Source: Atopobiaceae bacterium (GTDB lineage Bacteria > Actinomycetota > Coriobacteriia > Coriobacteriales > Atopobiaceae). Taken from it: a DNA stretch of 64,000 nucleotides. The position numbers and the translations under genes were made by a program. The stretch covers positions 1,016,902 through 1,080,901 of the forward strand of contig JAKVOB010000001.1 of NCBI GenBank assembly GCA_022483015.1, written 5' to 3'. Positions 41,655 through 53,444 of the stretch are shown one piece after another. The notes below the pieces were generated by a model that was not told the DNA's origin, made no database searches, and saw nothing but the letters and a program-made list of their open reading frames with translations. Positions within the stretch are counted from its first letter, which is position 1. Each line of letters begins with the position of its first letter.

Positions 41655-44140
41655 GCCTGGCCCAGCACCTCGCCGGCGATGCGTGCGGACTCCGCGGCGT
41701 CCTTGGCGTAGAAGTCGGCCCCGACCATCTTGGCGTACTCGGGGTTGAGCACGGCTCCGCCCACCATGACCTTGCACGCGGGTGCCTGCTCGCGGAGCAG
41801 GGCGATGGTGTCTGCCATGGCGGGCACGGTGGTGGTCATGAGCGCCGAGAGGCCGGCCAGGCGGATGTCGTGGGCCACGACGCAGTCCACGAAGGTCTGG
41901 GGCTCCACGTCGCGCCCGAGGTCGTAGACCTGGTAGCCATAGTTCTCGAGGAGCATGCGCACGATGTTCTTGCCGATGTCATGGATGTCTCCCTTGACCG
42001 TGCAGAGCGCGATGGCCCCCTTGCTGGGGGCGGCTTCCGCACCGGCATGGTCGCGGATGGTCGAGAAGCCGGCCTTGGCCGCCTCGGCCGAGGCCATGAG
42101 CTGGGGGAGGAAGAAGGTGCCCTTCTCGAACCGCTCGCCCACCTCGTCCAGGGCCGGGATCAGCACGTCATCGATGACCTGCATGGCATCCATGGTCTCG
42201 AGCAGGCGGCCGACGACGCCGGCCATGGGCTCGCGCCTGCCCTCGAGCACCAGTCGACGGGCGAGGTCCTCGGGCGGCAGGTCTGCGGCAGGTCCCCCGT
42301 CGCCTGTGCCGCTGGCCGTGGTCGTACGTGCCGACGTCCGGGTGGCCGTGCGCCCCGCATAGGCCTCGATGAAGTGACCGGCACCCACATCCTCGCCGTT
42401 CAGCACGCGCCATGAGGCGATCGCGTCCATGAGGCGCTCGTTGGTGGGGTTCATGATGGCGAGGTCGAGACCGGCCTGGAAGGCGGCCGTGAGGAAGGTC
42501 GCGTTCAGGAGCTCGCGGAAGGGCAGGCCGAAGCTCACGTTCGAGACGCCCAGCACGCATCGCACGCCGGCGACCTCGTGCTTCACGAGCTCGATCGACC
42601 GCAGGGTCTCGCAGCCGGCCTGCTGGTCGGTCGAGACGGCCATCGTGAGGCAGTCGATGGCCACGTCGGAGCGAGGGATGCCTGCCTCGTCGGTGGCCGA
42701 GACGATGCGTCGGGCCACGTCGAGGCGGCCCTCGGCGGTCGCGGGGATGCCGGTCTCGTCCAGAGTGAGGCCCACGAGGCAGCAGCCGTAGTGGCGGGCG
42801 ATGGGCACGATGGTGGCGAGGCTCTCCGCGCGACCGTTGCACGAGTTGATGATGGGCTTGCCGGGATAGCTCCTCACGGCGGCCTCCACGGCGAGCGGGT
42901 CTGCCGAGTCGACCTGGAGGGGCAGGGCGGTGACGCCCTGGACCTGCTCGACCAGCTGCACGAGGCAGGCAGGCTCGTCGAGCTCGGGAAGGCCGGCGTT
43001 CACGTCGAGTGCCTGGGCGCCGGCCGTGGTCTGCGCGATCGCCTCGCCCATGATGTAGTCGTGGTCGCCCGAGCGCAGGGCCTCCTTGAGGCGTCGCTTC
43101 CCGGTGGGGTTGATGCGCTCGCCGATGACGCCCACCTGGCCGGGCTCCAAGGCGAGCATCCCCTGCGCGCTCGTCGCCGTGAAGGCGTCGGCGCGCGCTC
43201 GTGGCGCTGGCGTGCGGCCGGCGAGAAGGTCCTTCTCGCCGGCGATGTAGGCAGGTGTGGTGCCGCAGCAGCCGCCGATGATGGTGACGCCGGCGTCGAG
43301 CATGCCGGCCACGGCGGCACAGTAGTCGCTGATGCCAACGGAATAGGTCGTGGCACCGTCGACCACGTGCGGGAGCCCCGCGTTGGCCTGGACCATCACG
43401 GGACAGGTCGCCCAGGGGAGCATGCGACGTACCAGGGGTGCCACGTCGTCGGGGCCGAGCGAGCAGTTGATGCCGAGCGCATCCACGCCGAGGGCCGACA
43501 GGGTCACGGCGGCGATCTCGGGCGTGGTGCCCAGGAAGGTGCGGCCGTCCTCGCCGAAGGTCATCGTGCAGAGGATGGGCAGGTCGGAGTTCTCCTTGCA
43601 GGCGAGCACCGCAGCCTTGGTCTCGGCCAGGTCGGCCATGGTCTCGATGGCGAACAGGTCGGCACCGGCGGCATCGGCCGCGAGGGCCTGCTCGGCAAAG
43701 AGGTCGTAGGCCTCGTCGAAGGACATCGTTCCCAACGGTCGCAGGAGCGAGCCCGTGGGCCCGATGTCGGCAGCCACGTAGCGTGGGTGCGCGGCGCGCG
43801 CGCAGGCGACGGCCGCCGAGAAAATCTCTGTCACGGTCGCGGCGCCGGCGAGCTTGGCCGCGTTGGCGCCGAAGGTGTTGGCACTCACGACCTCTGATCC
43901 GGCAGCGACATAGGCGGCATGGACCTTGGTGACCACCTCGGGGTGCGTGAGGTTCAGGAGCTCAGGCAGGGCCCCCGCCTCGAGGCCGGCAGCTTGGAGC
44001 TGCGTTCCCATGGCGCCGTCGAAGAGGAGGAAGTCCTCTCCTGCCAGGACGCGGGCCAGGTGCTCGTCCCGGGTGCGGACGTGGCGGGGGCGAAGGTGGC
44101 CCTCAGGGGCATGAATGGAGATCGAGCTGGTCTTATCCAC
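41651..44140 (-). CDS. metH: Cobalamin-dependent methionine synthase lacking the activation domain
   Basis: An 829-residue protein. Domains: homocysteine-binding zinc barrel (GINCSLGPDD, then IGGCCGTTP with the Cys pair) at ~20-320; pterin-binding barrel (VGVIGERINPTG, DVNAGLP, NSCNGR) at ~325-600; B12 cap and binding (DIHDIGKN, the His-on ligand, at ~715) to the end. It stops before the SAM-dependent activation domain, which is the separate gene immediately upstream. GTG 44140 is chosen because it has GGAAGGA six bases upstream and overlaps the previous stop; an ATG 39 bases earlier is weaker. The stop overlaps ecfT. Confidence 0.95.
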   Translation of the reverse strand: MDKTSSISIHAPEGHLRPRHVRTRDEHLARVLAGEDFLLFDGAMGTQLQAAGLEAGALPELLNLTHPEVVTKVHAAYVAAGSEVVSANTFGANAAKLAGAATVTEIFSAAVACARAAHPRYVAADIGPTGSLLRPLGTMSFDEAYDLFAEQALAADAAGADLFAIETMADLAETKAAVLACKENSDLPILCTMTFGEDGRTFLGTTPEIAAVTLSALGVDALGINCSLGPDDVAPLVRRMLPWATCPVMVQANAGLPHVVDGATTYSVGISDYCAAVAGMLDAGVTIIGGCCGTTPAYIAGEKDLLAGRTPAPRARADAFTATSAQGMLALEPGQVGVIGERINPTGKRRLKEALRSGDHDYIMGEAIAQTTAGAQALDVNAGLPELDEPACLVQLVEQVQGVTALPLQVDSADPLAVEAAVRSYPGKPIINSCNGRAESLATIVPIARHYGCCLVGLTLDETGIPATAEGRLDVARRIVSATDEAGIPRSDVAIDCLTMAVSTDQQAGCETLRSIELVKHEVAGVRCVLGVSNVSFGLPFRELLNATFLTAAFQAGLDLAIMNPTNERLMDAIASWRVLNGEDVGAGHFIEAYAGRTATRTSARTTTASGTGDGGPAADLPPEDLARRLVLEGRREPMAGVVGRLLETMDAMQVIDDVLIPALDEVGERFEKGTFFLPQLMASAEAAKAGFSTIRDHAGAEAAPSKGAIALCTVKGDIHDIGKNIVRMLLENYGYQVYDLGRDVEPQTFVDCVVAHDIRLAGLSALMTTTVPAMADTIALLREQAPACKVMVGGAVLNPEYAKMVGADFYAKDAAESARIAGEVLGQA

Positions 44141-44831
44141 GGCAGGTCCTTCCGGTGGGGCGGATGGTGCAGAAGTCATGGCAGTGGCACTTGTCGCACA
44201 GGCACAGCTCCCGCGTGCGCGGGGCCGTGAAGAGGCCGCAGACGGCGGTCACGCTCTTGGTCGGCACGAGCAGGCTCGAGGCCGTGAGCGTGAGGCCCAG
44301 GCCCCGTCCCGCGTCCAGGCAGGCGAGCAGGGGCCGCTGGGCGTCGAGCGGGAGGTCGCCGTAGCCGGGGCTGTAACGGGCGTTCAGGAAGAGCCCCCGT
44401 CGGTCCGCCTCGGCGACGAGCCGTGCCTCGCAGGCATCGGCGGCGCGCTCCACCAGGGTCGTGGCGCAGGCGTCGAGAAGGACCTGTCCCAGGGCATCGG
44501 TGAGCGAGAGACGCCTGAGCTCCTGGTCCACGCCAGCGCCGAGGGTCACGGCCATCACGCCCACGGCGCAGGCACCCTCGAGGTGGTGGGCGATGTCGGC
44601 CCCCTCGAGACCGAGGGTCGTGCCGACCAGGCAGAGGCGCCCCGGGACGGAGGCAGCGTCGTCGACGTCGAAGACGCGCCAGGCTCCCGAGGGACGGGCC
44701 TGCGCGAGGCAGGCGGCCATGGCAGCGTCAAGCCGATCGTCGAGGTCATCGGACAGCTCCTGGCCATGGTGACCCAGGTAGCGGAGGACCTCGGCGCGGT
44801 CTATCGAGTCGATGTCGAAGCGCTCGGTCAA
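44133..44831 (-). CDS. Methionine synthase reactivation domain as a separate protein
   Basis: A 232-residue homologue of the MetH C-terminal activation domain. It has the long helical arm and core motif RGLFLNARYSPGYGDLPL (the RxxxRxxPGYG type motif that binds SAM) and a Cys-rich C-terminus (CLCDKCHCHDFC) that may bind a metal or cluster. Start is TTG 44831, five bases after the metF stop. It would re-methylate cob(II)alamin on MetH using SAM and an electron donor. Splitting of this domain from MetH occurs in several anaerobes. The Cys cluster is extra to most MetH and could supply the electrons. Confidence 0.8.
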   Translation of the reverse strand: MTERFDIDSIDRAEVLRYLGHHGQELSDDLDDRLDAAMAACLAQARPSGAWRVFDVDDAASVPGRLCLVGTTLGLEGADIAHHLEGACAVGVMAVTLGAGVDQELRRLSLTDALGQVLLDACATTLVERAADACEARLVAEADRRGLFLNARYSPGYGDLPLDAQRPLLACLDAGRGLGLTLTASSLLVPTKSVTAVCGLFTAPRTRELCLCDKCHCHDFCTIRPTGRTCRG

Positions 44832-44836
44832 ACGGC

Positions 44837-45706
44837 TCAGGCCTTGAGGTAGCCCGAGGCCAGGAGGGCCGCGTGGGCGGCGTGGGCCACCTCGGGCTTG
44901 TTCATGGTGTAGACGTGCACGCCGTCGACACCGTTCTCGCCGAGGTCGCAGAGCTGGTCGCAGGCATAGTCGATGCCGGCCTCGCGCATGGCGGCCGTGT
45001 CGTCGCCCACGCTCACGAGGCGCTTGATGACGCGCGAGGGGATGGTGGCGCCGCAGGTGAACGCCATGCGCTGGATCTGCTTGACGCTCGTGAACGGCAT
45101 GATGCCGCAGACCACGGGGACCTTGATGCGAGCCTTGTCGCAGGCCTCCCTGAAGCGGTAGTAGTACTCGTTGTCGAAGAAGAGCTGGCTCACGAGGAAG
45201 TCGACGCCGGCATCCTGCTTGGCCTTGAGGTGCTCCATGGAGCGCGAGAAGTCCTCGCACTCGACGTGGCCCTCGGGATAGCAGGCTCCGCCCACGCAGA
45301 GGTCGGGAGCGGTCGCCTTGAGGTAGGCGATGAGGTCGGTGGCATGCGAGAAGTCGACTGGGGGCCGCCCCGGGACATGGTCGCCGCGCAGGGCCAGCAC
45401 GTTCTCCACCCCTGAGCGCCTGAGCTCGGCGGCATAGGCGTCGACATCCGCCCTGGTGGCTCCCATGCAGGTGAAGTGGGCGAGTGCCGTGAGGTCGAGC
45501 TCCGACTGGAGGCGCCGTGCGATGGCTGGGGTGTTCTCGGACGACCCCGACCCCCCTGCCGAGAAGGTCACCGAGACGTAGTCGGGCCGGTCGCGGGTGA
45601 GCTCGCCTGCGATGGCGAGGGCCTGGTCGACGGACAGCTCCCCCTTGGGAGGGAAGATCTCGAACGAGAAGGTCTGCTTGTGTATGAGCATGTCTGAGAT
45701 CTTCAT
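44837..45706 (-). CDS. metF: 5,10-methylenetetrahydrofolate reductase (second copy)
   Basis: A 289-residue MetF of the same length as the first, beginning FSFEIFPPKGE with the catalytic Glu, plus VTFSAGGSG, LALRGDH, YPEGHVE and SQLFFDNEYYYRF. Only moderately similar to the metE-linked copy. Five bases before the split activation-domain gene, it is the first gene of the B12-dependent methionine/ECF operon. ATG 45706 is preceded by GAGAGGT. It makes the methyl-THF for MetH. No separate electron-donor subunit is encoded beside it. Confidence 0.94.
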   Translation of the reverse strand: MKISDMLIHKQTFSFEIFPPKGELSVDQALAIAGELTRDRPDYVSVTFSAGGSGSSENTPAIARRLQSELDLTALAHFTCMGATRADVDAYAAELRRSGVENVLALRGDHVPGRPPVDFSHATDLIAYLKATAPDLCVGGACYPEGHVECEDFSRSMEHLKAKQDAGVDFLVSQLFFDNEYYYRFREACDKARIKVPVVCGIMPFTSVKQIQRMAFTCGATIPSRVIKRLVSVGDDTAAMREAGIDYACDQLCDLGENGVDGVHVYTMNKPEVAHAAHAALLASGYLKA

Positions 45707-45815
45707 TGATGCACCTCTCGGAATCGGTCATGCCGACGGTGGACCAGCTGTTTGGGACAGTGTAGGCGATATGGGGCGGAGAGCGGGGCGGCACAGGTGC
45801 CCGCACGGCTGCGAC

Positions 45816-46172
45816 CTAGAGGTTCCTCTCGCCCCAGTCGCGCAGCTCCATGAGGATGGGGACGAGGCTCCGTGCCGTGGGCGTGAGGCTGTACTCCACG
45901 CGCACGGGCATCTCGTCGTACTGGCGCCGCATCACGAGCCCGTCAGCCTCGAGCTCCTTGAGCGAGCTTGCGAGCATGGTGTTGGTGATGCCGTAGACCA
46001 TGCGCCGCAGCTCCCCGTAGCGTAGCTCGTCCGCCTGGTCCAAGGCGCAGATCAGGAGGATCTTCCACTTGCCGCCCACGGCGTCGAGGACGCGGCGCAG
46101 CGCGCACCCGGGTCCTGCGATGGCAGGCTCGGCACTCTTCAGGCAGGGCGATATGTCTCGTGTGCCGCTCAC
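45816..46172 (-). CDS. HxlR-family transcriptional regulator
   Basis: A 118-residue winged-helix protein. The N-terminal CLKSAEPAIAGPGCALRRVLDAVGGKWKILLICAL and the wing EYSLTPTARSLVPILMEL are typical of HxlR. The two early Cys could be redox-active, as in aldehyde- or thiol-responsive relatives. The start is GTG 46172 with an excellent AAGGAG. Divergent from a thioredoxin gene with an operator in between, so it probably regulates thioredoxin and itself in response to electrophile or disulfide stress. Confidence 0.9.
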   Translation of the reverse strand: MSGTRDISPCLKSAEPAIAGPGCALRRVLDAVGGKWKILLICALDQADELRYGELRRMVYGITNTMLASSLKELEADGLVMRRQYDEMPVRVEYSLTPTARSLVPILMELRDWGERNL

Positions 46173-46192
46173 TCAGGTTCTCCTTACCACAT

Positions 46193-46211
46193 AAGTATGA
46201 ACTGCGTACTT
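46193..46211. promoter_or_regulatory. HxlR-type operator in the hxlR-trx spacer
   Basis: An inverted repeat AAGTA-N9-TACTT, followed by further GTAC-like bases (CGTACC), the usual shape of HxlR sites. It lies just upstream of the HxlR GTG and 138 bp from the thioredoxin start. Confidence 0.6.
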
Positions 46212-46349
46212 GCTCAGTAAAACGTACCACATACACTGGAGGTGGAAAAGGGGACGGGGCGAGCTCACCAAGGTCGTGCAAAGGCCAGGTCATGCCCGAA
46301 GACGTCCACAGCAGCCCGCGGCCATGCCGCACCAGACGAAGGAGCCATC

Positions 46350-46667
46350 ATGGAGTACAGGTTCACCGAGAAGAACTTCGAGCAGGAGGTCCTCAAGAGC
46401 GACATTCCGGTCGTCATCGACTTCTACGCGGAGTGGTGCGGCCCCTGCCGCGCCATGGGACCGGTCGTCGCCGAGCTTGCCGATGCCTATGACGGCAAGG
46501 TCAAGGTCGGCAAGGTCAACTCCGACGAGCAGCAGGCCCTGGCCCAGCGGTTCAACGTCATGAGCATCCCGTCCTTCTTCTTCATCAAGGACGGCAAGGT
46601 CGTCGACAGTGCCGTGGGCGGTATGCCCAAGGGTCGCCTCGAGCAGAAGATCAAGGCCCTCCTCTGA
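46350..46667 (+). CDS. trxA: Thioredoxin
   Basis: A 105-residue thioredoxin-fold protein with the active-site WCGPC in YAEWCGPCRAMGP, the cis-Pro in SIPSFFF and a C-terminal helix. It is the expected length for a housekeeping thioredoxin. AAGGAG lies six bases before ATG 46350. Divergent from HxlR across 177 bp containing an operator, so it looks stress-inducible. It reduces protein disulfides; its reductase is not in the window. Confidence 0.95.
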   Translation: MEYRFTEKNFEQEVLKSDIPVVIDFYAEWCGPCRAMGPVVAELADAYDGKVKVGKVNSDEQQALAQRFNVMSIPSFFFIKDGKVVDSAVGGMPKGRLEQKIKALL

Positions 46668-46693
46668 GGGCAATCAGGTAGTGAGGTCTGCGG

Positions 46694-46726
46694 GCGCGCC
46701 ATGGGGGCTGTCCCTCCGTGGCGCGC
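46694..46726 (+). terminator. Terminator of the thioredoxin gene
   Basis: Perfect 8-bp arms GCGCGCCA/TGGCGCGC with a GG/CC extension, 27 bp after the stop, followed by TTGTC. The U-run is short. Confidence 0.6.
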
Positions 46727-46763
46727 TTGTCGTTCGCCGGGCGATAGACGCAGCCGTTCTCGC

Positions 46764-46825
46764 GCACGTTTCGTCGATTCCGCGCCAGATTCGGTACAAA
46801 TCAGCGCGGAATCGACGAAACGTGC
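46764..46825. repeat. Perfect 22-bp inverted repeat
   Basis: Arms at 46764-46785 and 46804-46825 are exact reverse complements with an 18-base loop. The arm begins GCACGTTTCGTCGATTCC and resembles the outer GTTTGTCGATGC of the 53-54 kb hairpins. It is not followed by a U-run. Confidence 0.75.
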
Positions 46826-46999
46826 AGGGCCCTTGTAAGCCTGTCTTATATCACCGCGGGTGAGAAGCACGCACGTTCTTCTCGCCTCAGATTAGCCTGC
46901 GCGGAAACGCACGCACGTGCATCGTGCGGTCATCAGCGAGCGTTATCCCCCCTGCCTCTCGGTGCGCGCCTCCGCATCCTCTGCACCGTGCCGGACGCC

Positions 47000-47776
47000 C
47001 TATCTGATCCGGGCGGTGTCGTAGCGGACCTGCGGGAAGGTGGCCTTGTCGGGAAGGCACCGCCGATGGGGCACGAGGGTGTCCTCGAGCTTCGTGAGCC
47101 GCATGACCAGGTCGTAGGTCGCCTGCATCTGTTCGGTGGTCTGCCGGCCGCTGCCGTGTCCGTACCAGCAGGCGTGGTCGGCAGAGAGCCCGATGAGCCT
47201 ACGTCCTCCCGGGAGCCATTCCTCGAGCGTGACGCTTCCGGGTAGGTGGAGCCAGAGCGACGGGTTGATGTCGTCGCCCGTGAACATGAGCCTTCGACCG
47301 TCGTCGACGAGTGCGATCGAGCCGCGGGTATGCCCCGGCACGCTCACGGCGCGGACCGTCCGGTCCCCGAGGTCGAACGAGAAGCCGTCCTCGATCGGGA
47401 CACGCTCGGGCCGGAATGGCTTCCTGGGGACCTCCACACCCTTGGGAATCATCGCCTTTGCGACGAACGACGAGCCCAGCAGCTTGTAGACCGGTGTGCA
47501 GTCGGCCTCGTGCACGTGGTAGCGCTCGAACCACCCGATGCCGCCCGCATGGTCCCCGTGCATGTGCGTGAGCACCACGTCGAGCGGTGTGGGAGTGATG
47601 CGCCTGACCACTGCGCCCAGGTCGCCCATGCCCAGGCACGTGTCGACGAGAAGCGACCGCTCGCTGCCCACCAGGAGGTAGCAGTTCACGACGCCTGCCT
47701 CGTCGATGCGGTAGGTGTCGGGTGCGATCCTCTCGACGGTATGAATCCCGTCCTCCGTGCCGGTGCCGTCGTGCAT
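47000..47776 (-). CDS. MBL-fold metallo-hydrolase
   Basis: A 258-residue protein. The metal motif THMHGDHAGG and downstream PGHTRGSIAL and FTGDDINP ligands are those of a glyoxalase II/lactonase-like di-metal hydrolase. Start ATG 47776 has GGGAGA upstream; a longer frame to 47797 lacks a site. It likely hydrolyses a thioester or lactone. Quorum-quenching lactonase or glyoxalase II are both possible; the sequence does not decide. Divergent from the PAS kinase. Confidence 0.88.
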   Translation of the reverse strand: MHDGTGTEDGIHTVERIAPDTYRIDEAGVVNCYLLVGSERSLLVDTCLGMGDLGAVVRRITPTPLDVVLTHMHGDHAGGIGWFERYHVHEADCTPVYKLLGSSFVAKAMIPKGVEVPRKPFRPERVPIEDGFSFDLGDRTVRAVSVPGHTRGSIALVDDGRRLMFTGDDINPSLWLHLPGSVTLEEWLPGGRRLIGLSADHACWYGHGSGRQTTEQMQATYDLVMRLTKLEDTLVPHRRCLPDKATFPQVRYDTARIR

Positions 47777-47931
47777 GGTACCGTCTCCCTTCGACATGCT
47801 GGTGATACCCTATCCCGATTCGTGTCCCCCGTTGGCGGAGCGGTCGTCGGTTCGGCGGATCTACCGACCATCTCCCCCGTATACTAGCAACGTCTTGGCA
47901 TATAGCGCCATGCATGAGGCGAGGCGACGTG

Positions 47932-51897
<3,966 letters not shown>

Positions 51898-51948
51898 GAC
51901 GGCTGGGTTCGGCGAGGTCCGGGGTATGTCGGGTGGTGCGAGCCGGGG

Positions 51949-53124
51949 CTATTTTGCCGAGACGTAGCTCGAGTCGATGGTGACCTTGGGCACGGCCTTG
52001 GGCTCGGCGGCGAGCACGATGGGGGCGATGGCCGCCTTGAGCTCCTCGTCGGTCATGTCGAGGTCGTGCGGACGGACGCAGTCGAAGATAACGTTGGTGT
52101 GGGTGGGTCCAGGCACGCACCTGAGGTCGTGGATGGTGAGGCGCGGGTCGATGGTCCTGACGCCGGTGGCGATGGCGTCGTGCAGGGCCGACACCTTGGG
52201 GTCGGTCGTCACGATGGGGTCGTAGTGCAGGACGAGGACCAGATGGTCCTGCTCGCGGAAGTCCTGCTCGATGTTATCGATGGTGTCGTGGCTCTCGAGG
52301 GGGTCCGTCTCGGCGGCCATCTCGACGTGGGCGCTCGCGAACTGCCGGCCGGGGCCGTAGTCGTGCACCATGAGGTCATGCGTGCCCAGCACCCCGGGGT
52401 AGCCCATGATCTTGGTATGGATGTGGTCCACGAGCTTGGGGTCGGGGGCCTGGCCCAGCAGCGGGCTCATCGTGTCGCGTACGAGCCCGATGCCGCTCGC
52501 CACGATGAAGGCGCCCACGGCGAGACCGGCCCAACCATCGAGGTCGATACCCGTATAGTGCGAGATGATGGCCGCGGCGAGGACCGCGCCCGTGGTGATG
52601 ACGTCGTTTCGGGAGTCGGCTGCGGTGGCCTCGAGCGCCGTGGATGAGATGCGTTGTCCGGCCGTGCGGTTGAACACGGCCATCCAAGTCTTCACCAGGA
52701 TCGATGCCACCAACACCACCACCACGGCAACACTGAACTCGATCGCCGTGGGGCTCGCGATCTTGTCGGCCGAGGTCTTGAGGAGCTCGAGGCCGATGCT
52801 CACGATGATGACGGCGATGACGAGGCCTGACAGGTACTCGTAGCGGCCATGGCCGTAGGGGTGCTCCTCGTCGGGGGGACGACTCGCCATGCGGAACCCC
52901 AGGAGCGTCACGATGTTGCTCGACGCGTCCGAGAGGTTGTTGACGGCGTCTGCCACGATCGAGACTGAGCCCGACAGCGCGCCGACGATGCCCTTGCCCA
53001 GGCAGAGGAGGACGTTGCAGATGATGCTCACGATGCTGGCGACACGCCCGTAGGCCTCGCGGACGGCGGGGTCCTCGACGTCGTCGGCATGGGCCACGAA
53101 CCTGTTGATGAGCCAATCGACCAT
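51949..53124 (-). CDS. Cation diffusion facilitator family metal transporter
   Basis: A 391-residue CDF protein. Six membrane segments with SVSIVADAVNNLSDASSN (first metal-site segment), HPYGHGRYEYLSG and ATAADSRNDVITT (second site) are followed by a C-terminal cytoplasmic domain (~215-391) longer than the minimal form. It should export Zn, Fe, Mn or Co in exchange for protons; the metal cannot be assigned. ATG 53124 has GCGAGAGACAC; a longer frame starts at 53154. It stands alone, 52 bp past the kinase gene convergent end. Confidence 0.93.
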   Translation of the reverse strand: MVDWLINRFVAHADDVEDPAVREAYGRVASIVSIICNVLLCLGKGIVGALSGSVSIVADAVNNLSDASSNIVTLLGFRMASRPPDEEHPYGHGRYEYLSGLVIAVIIVSIGLELLKTSADKIASPTAIEFSVAVVVVLVASILVKTWMAVFNRTAGQRISSTALEATAADSRNDVITTGAVLAAAIISHYTGIDLDGWAGLAVGAFIVASGIGLVRDTMSPLLGQAPDPKLVDHIHTKIMGYPGVLGTHDLMVHDYGPGRQFASAHVEMAAETDPLESHDTIDNIEQDFREQDHLVLVLHYDPIVTTDPKVSALHDAIATGVRTIDPRLTIHDLRCVPGPTHTNVIFDCVRPHDLDMTDEELKAAIAPIVLAAEPKAVPKVTIDSSYVSAK

Positions 53125-53444
53125 GTGTCTCTCGCATTCCCTCGCATCTGGCACCGCACGGGCACCAATCAGACCAGTATGGCCGCATGCAGCCAGGATG
53201 CAAGCGGGGAGTCACCTGGCGGTGCCACGGGAGGCCTCGACGCGGTGCGACGATGGGGAAGAGGCGGGCCGTAGGTGCCGTCGACCGGGTCCATGGCCTG
53301 GTGCCGGTCCTTCTCGCCGATGTCCTTTCGTTTGTCGATGCAGTTCCTAGTGTTCTTGGCTATTTAGCGGAGCAAGAAACGCTAGGGAATGCATCGACAA
53401 ACATTGATGATGTCACGGTGGCAGAGAGGGCAGGTCCGCTGCCG
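53125..53444. other. 320-bp stretch without a supported gene
   Basis: It contains the promoter side of the CDF gene and the left hairpin repeat (53324-53412). No frame with a ribosome site and recognisable product was seen. Confidence 0.6.
53324..53412. repeat. Hairpin direct repeat, left copy
   Basis: An ~89-bp element, nearly identical to 54489-54577, with ~28-bp imperfect inverted arms (53331-53358 and 53373-53401) starting TTTGTCGATGCA. The right arm is identical in both copies; the left arm has a few changes here. Confidence 0.8.

Larger units (their letters stand above)
46668..46999. other. 332-bp stretch without a supported gene
   Basis: Between convergent thioredoxin and MBL-hydrolase genes. 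It holds the thioredoxin terminator, a long perfect inverted repeat, and a further weak hairpin at 46859-46886 (GGTGAGAA/TTCTCGCC). Nothing else recognised. Confidence 0.6.

Noticed and set aside
45707-45815. Cobalamin riboswitch upstream of metF2
   Set aside because: No B12-box (such as AGCCACTG) or the expected stem pattern was recognised and the spacer is too short.
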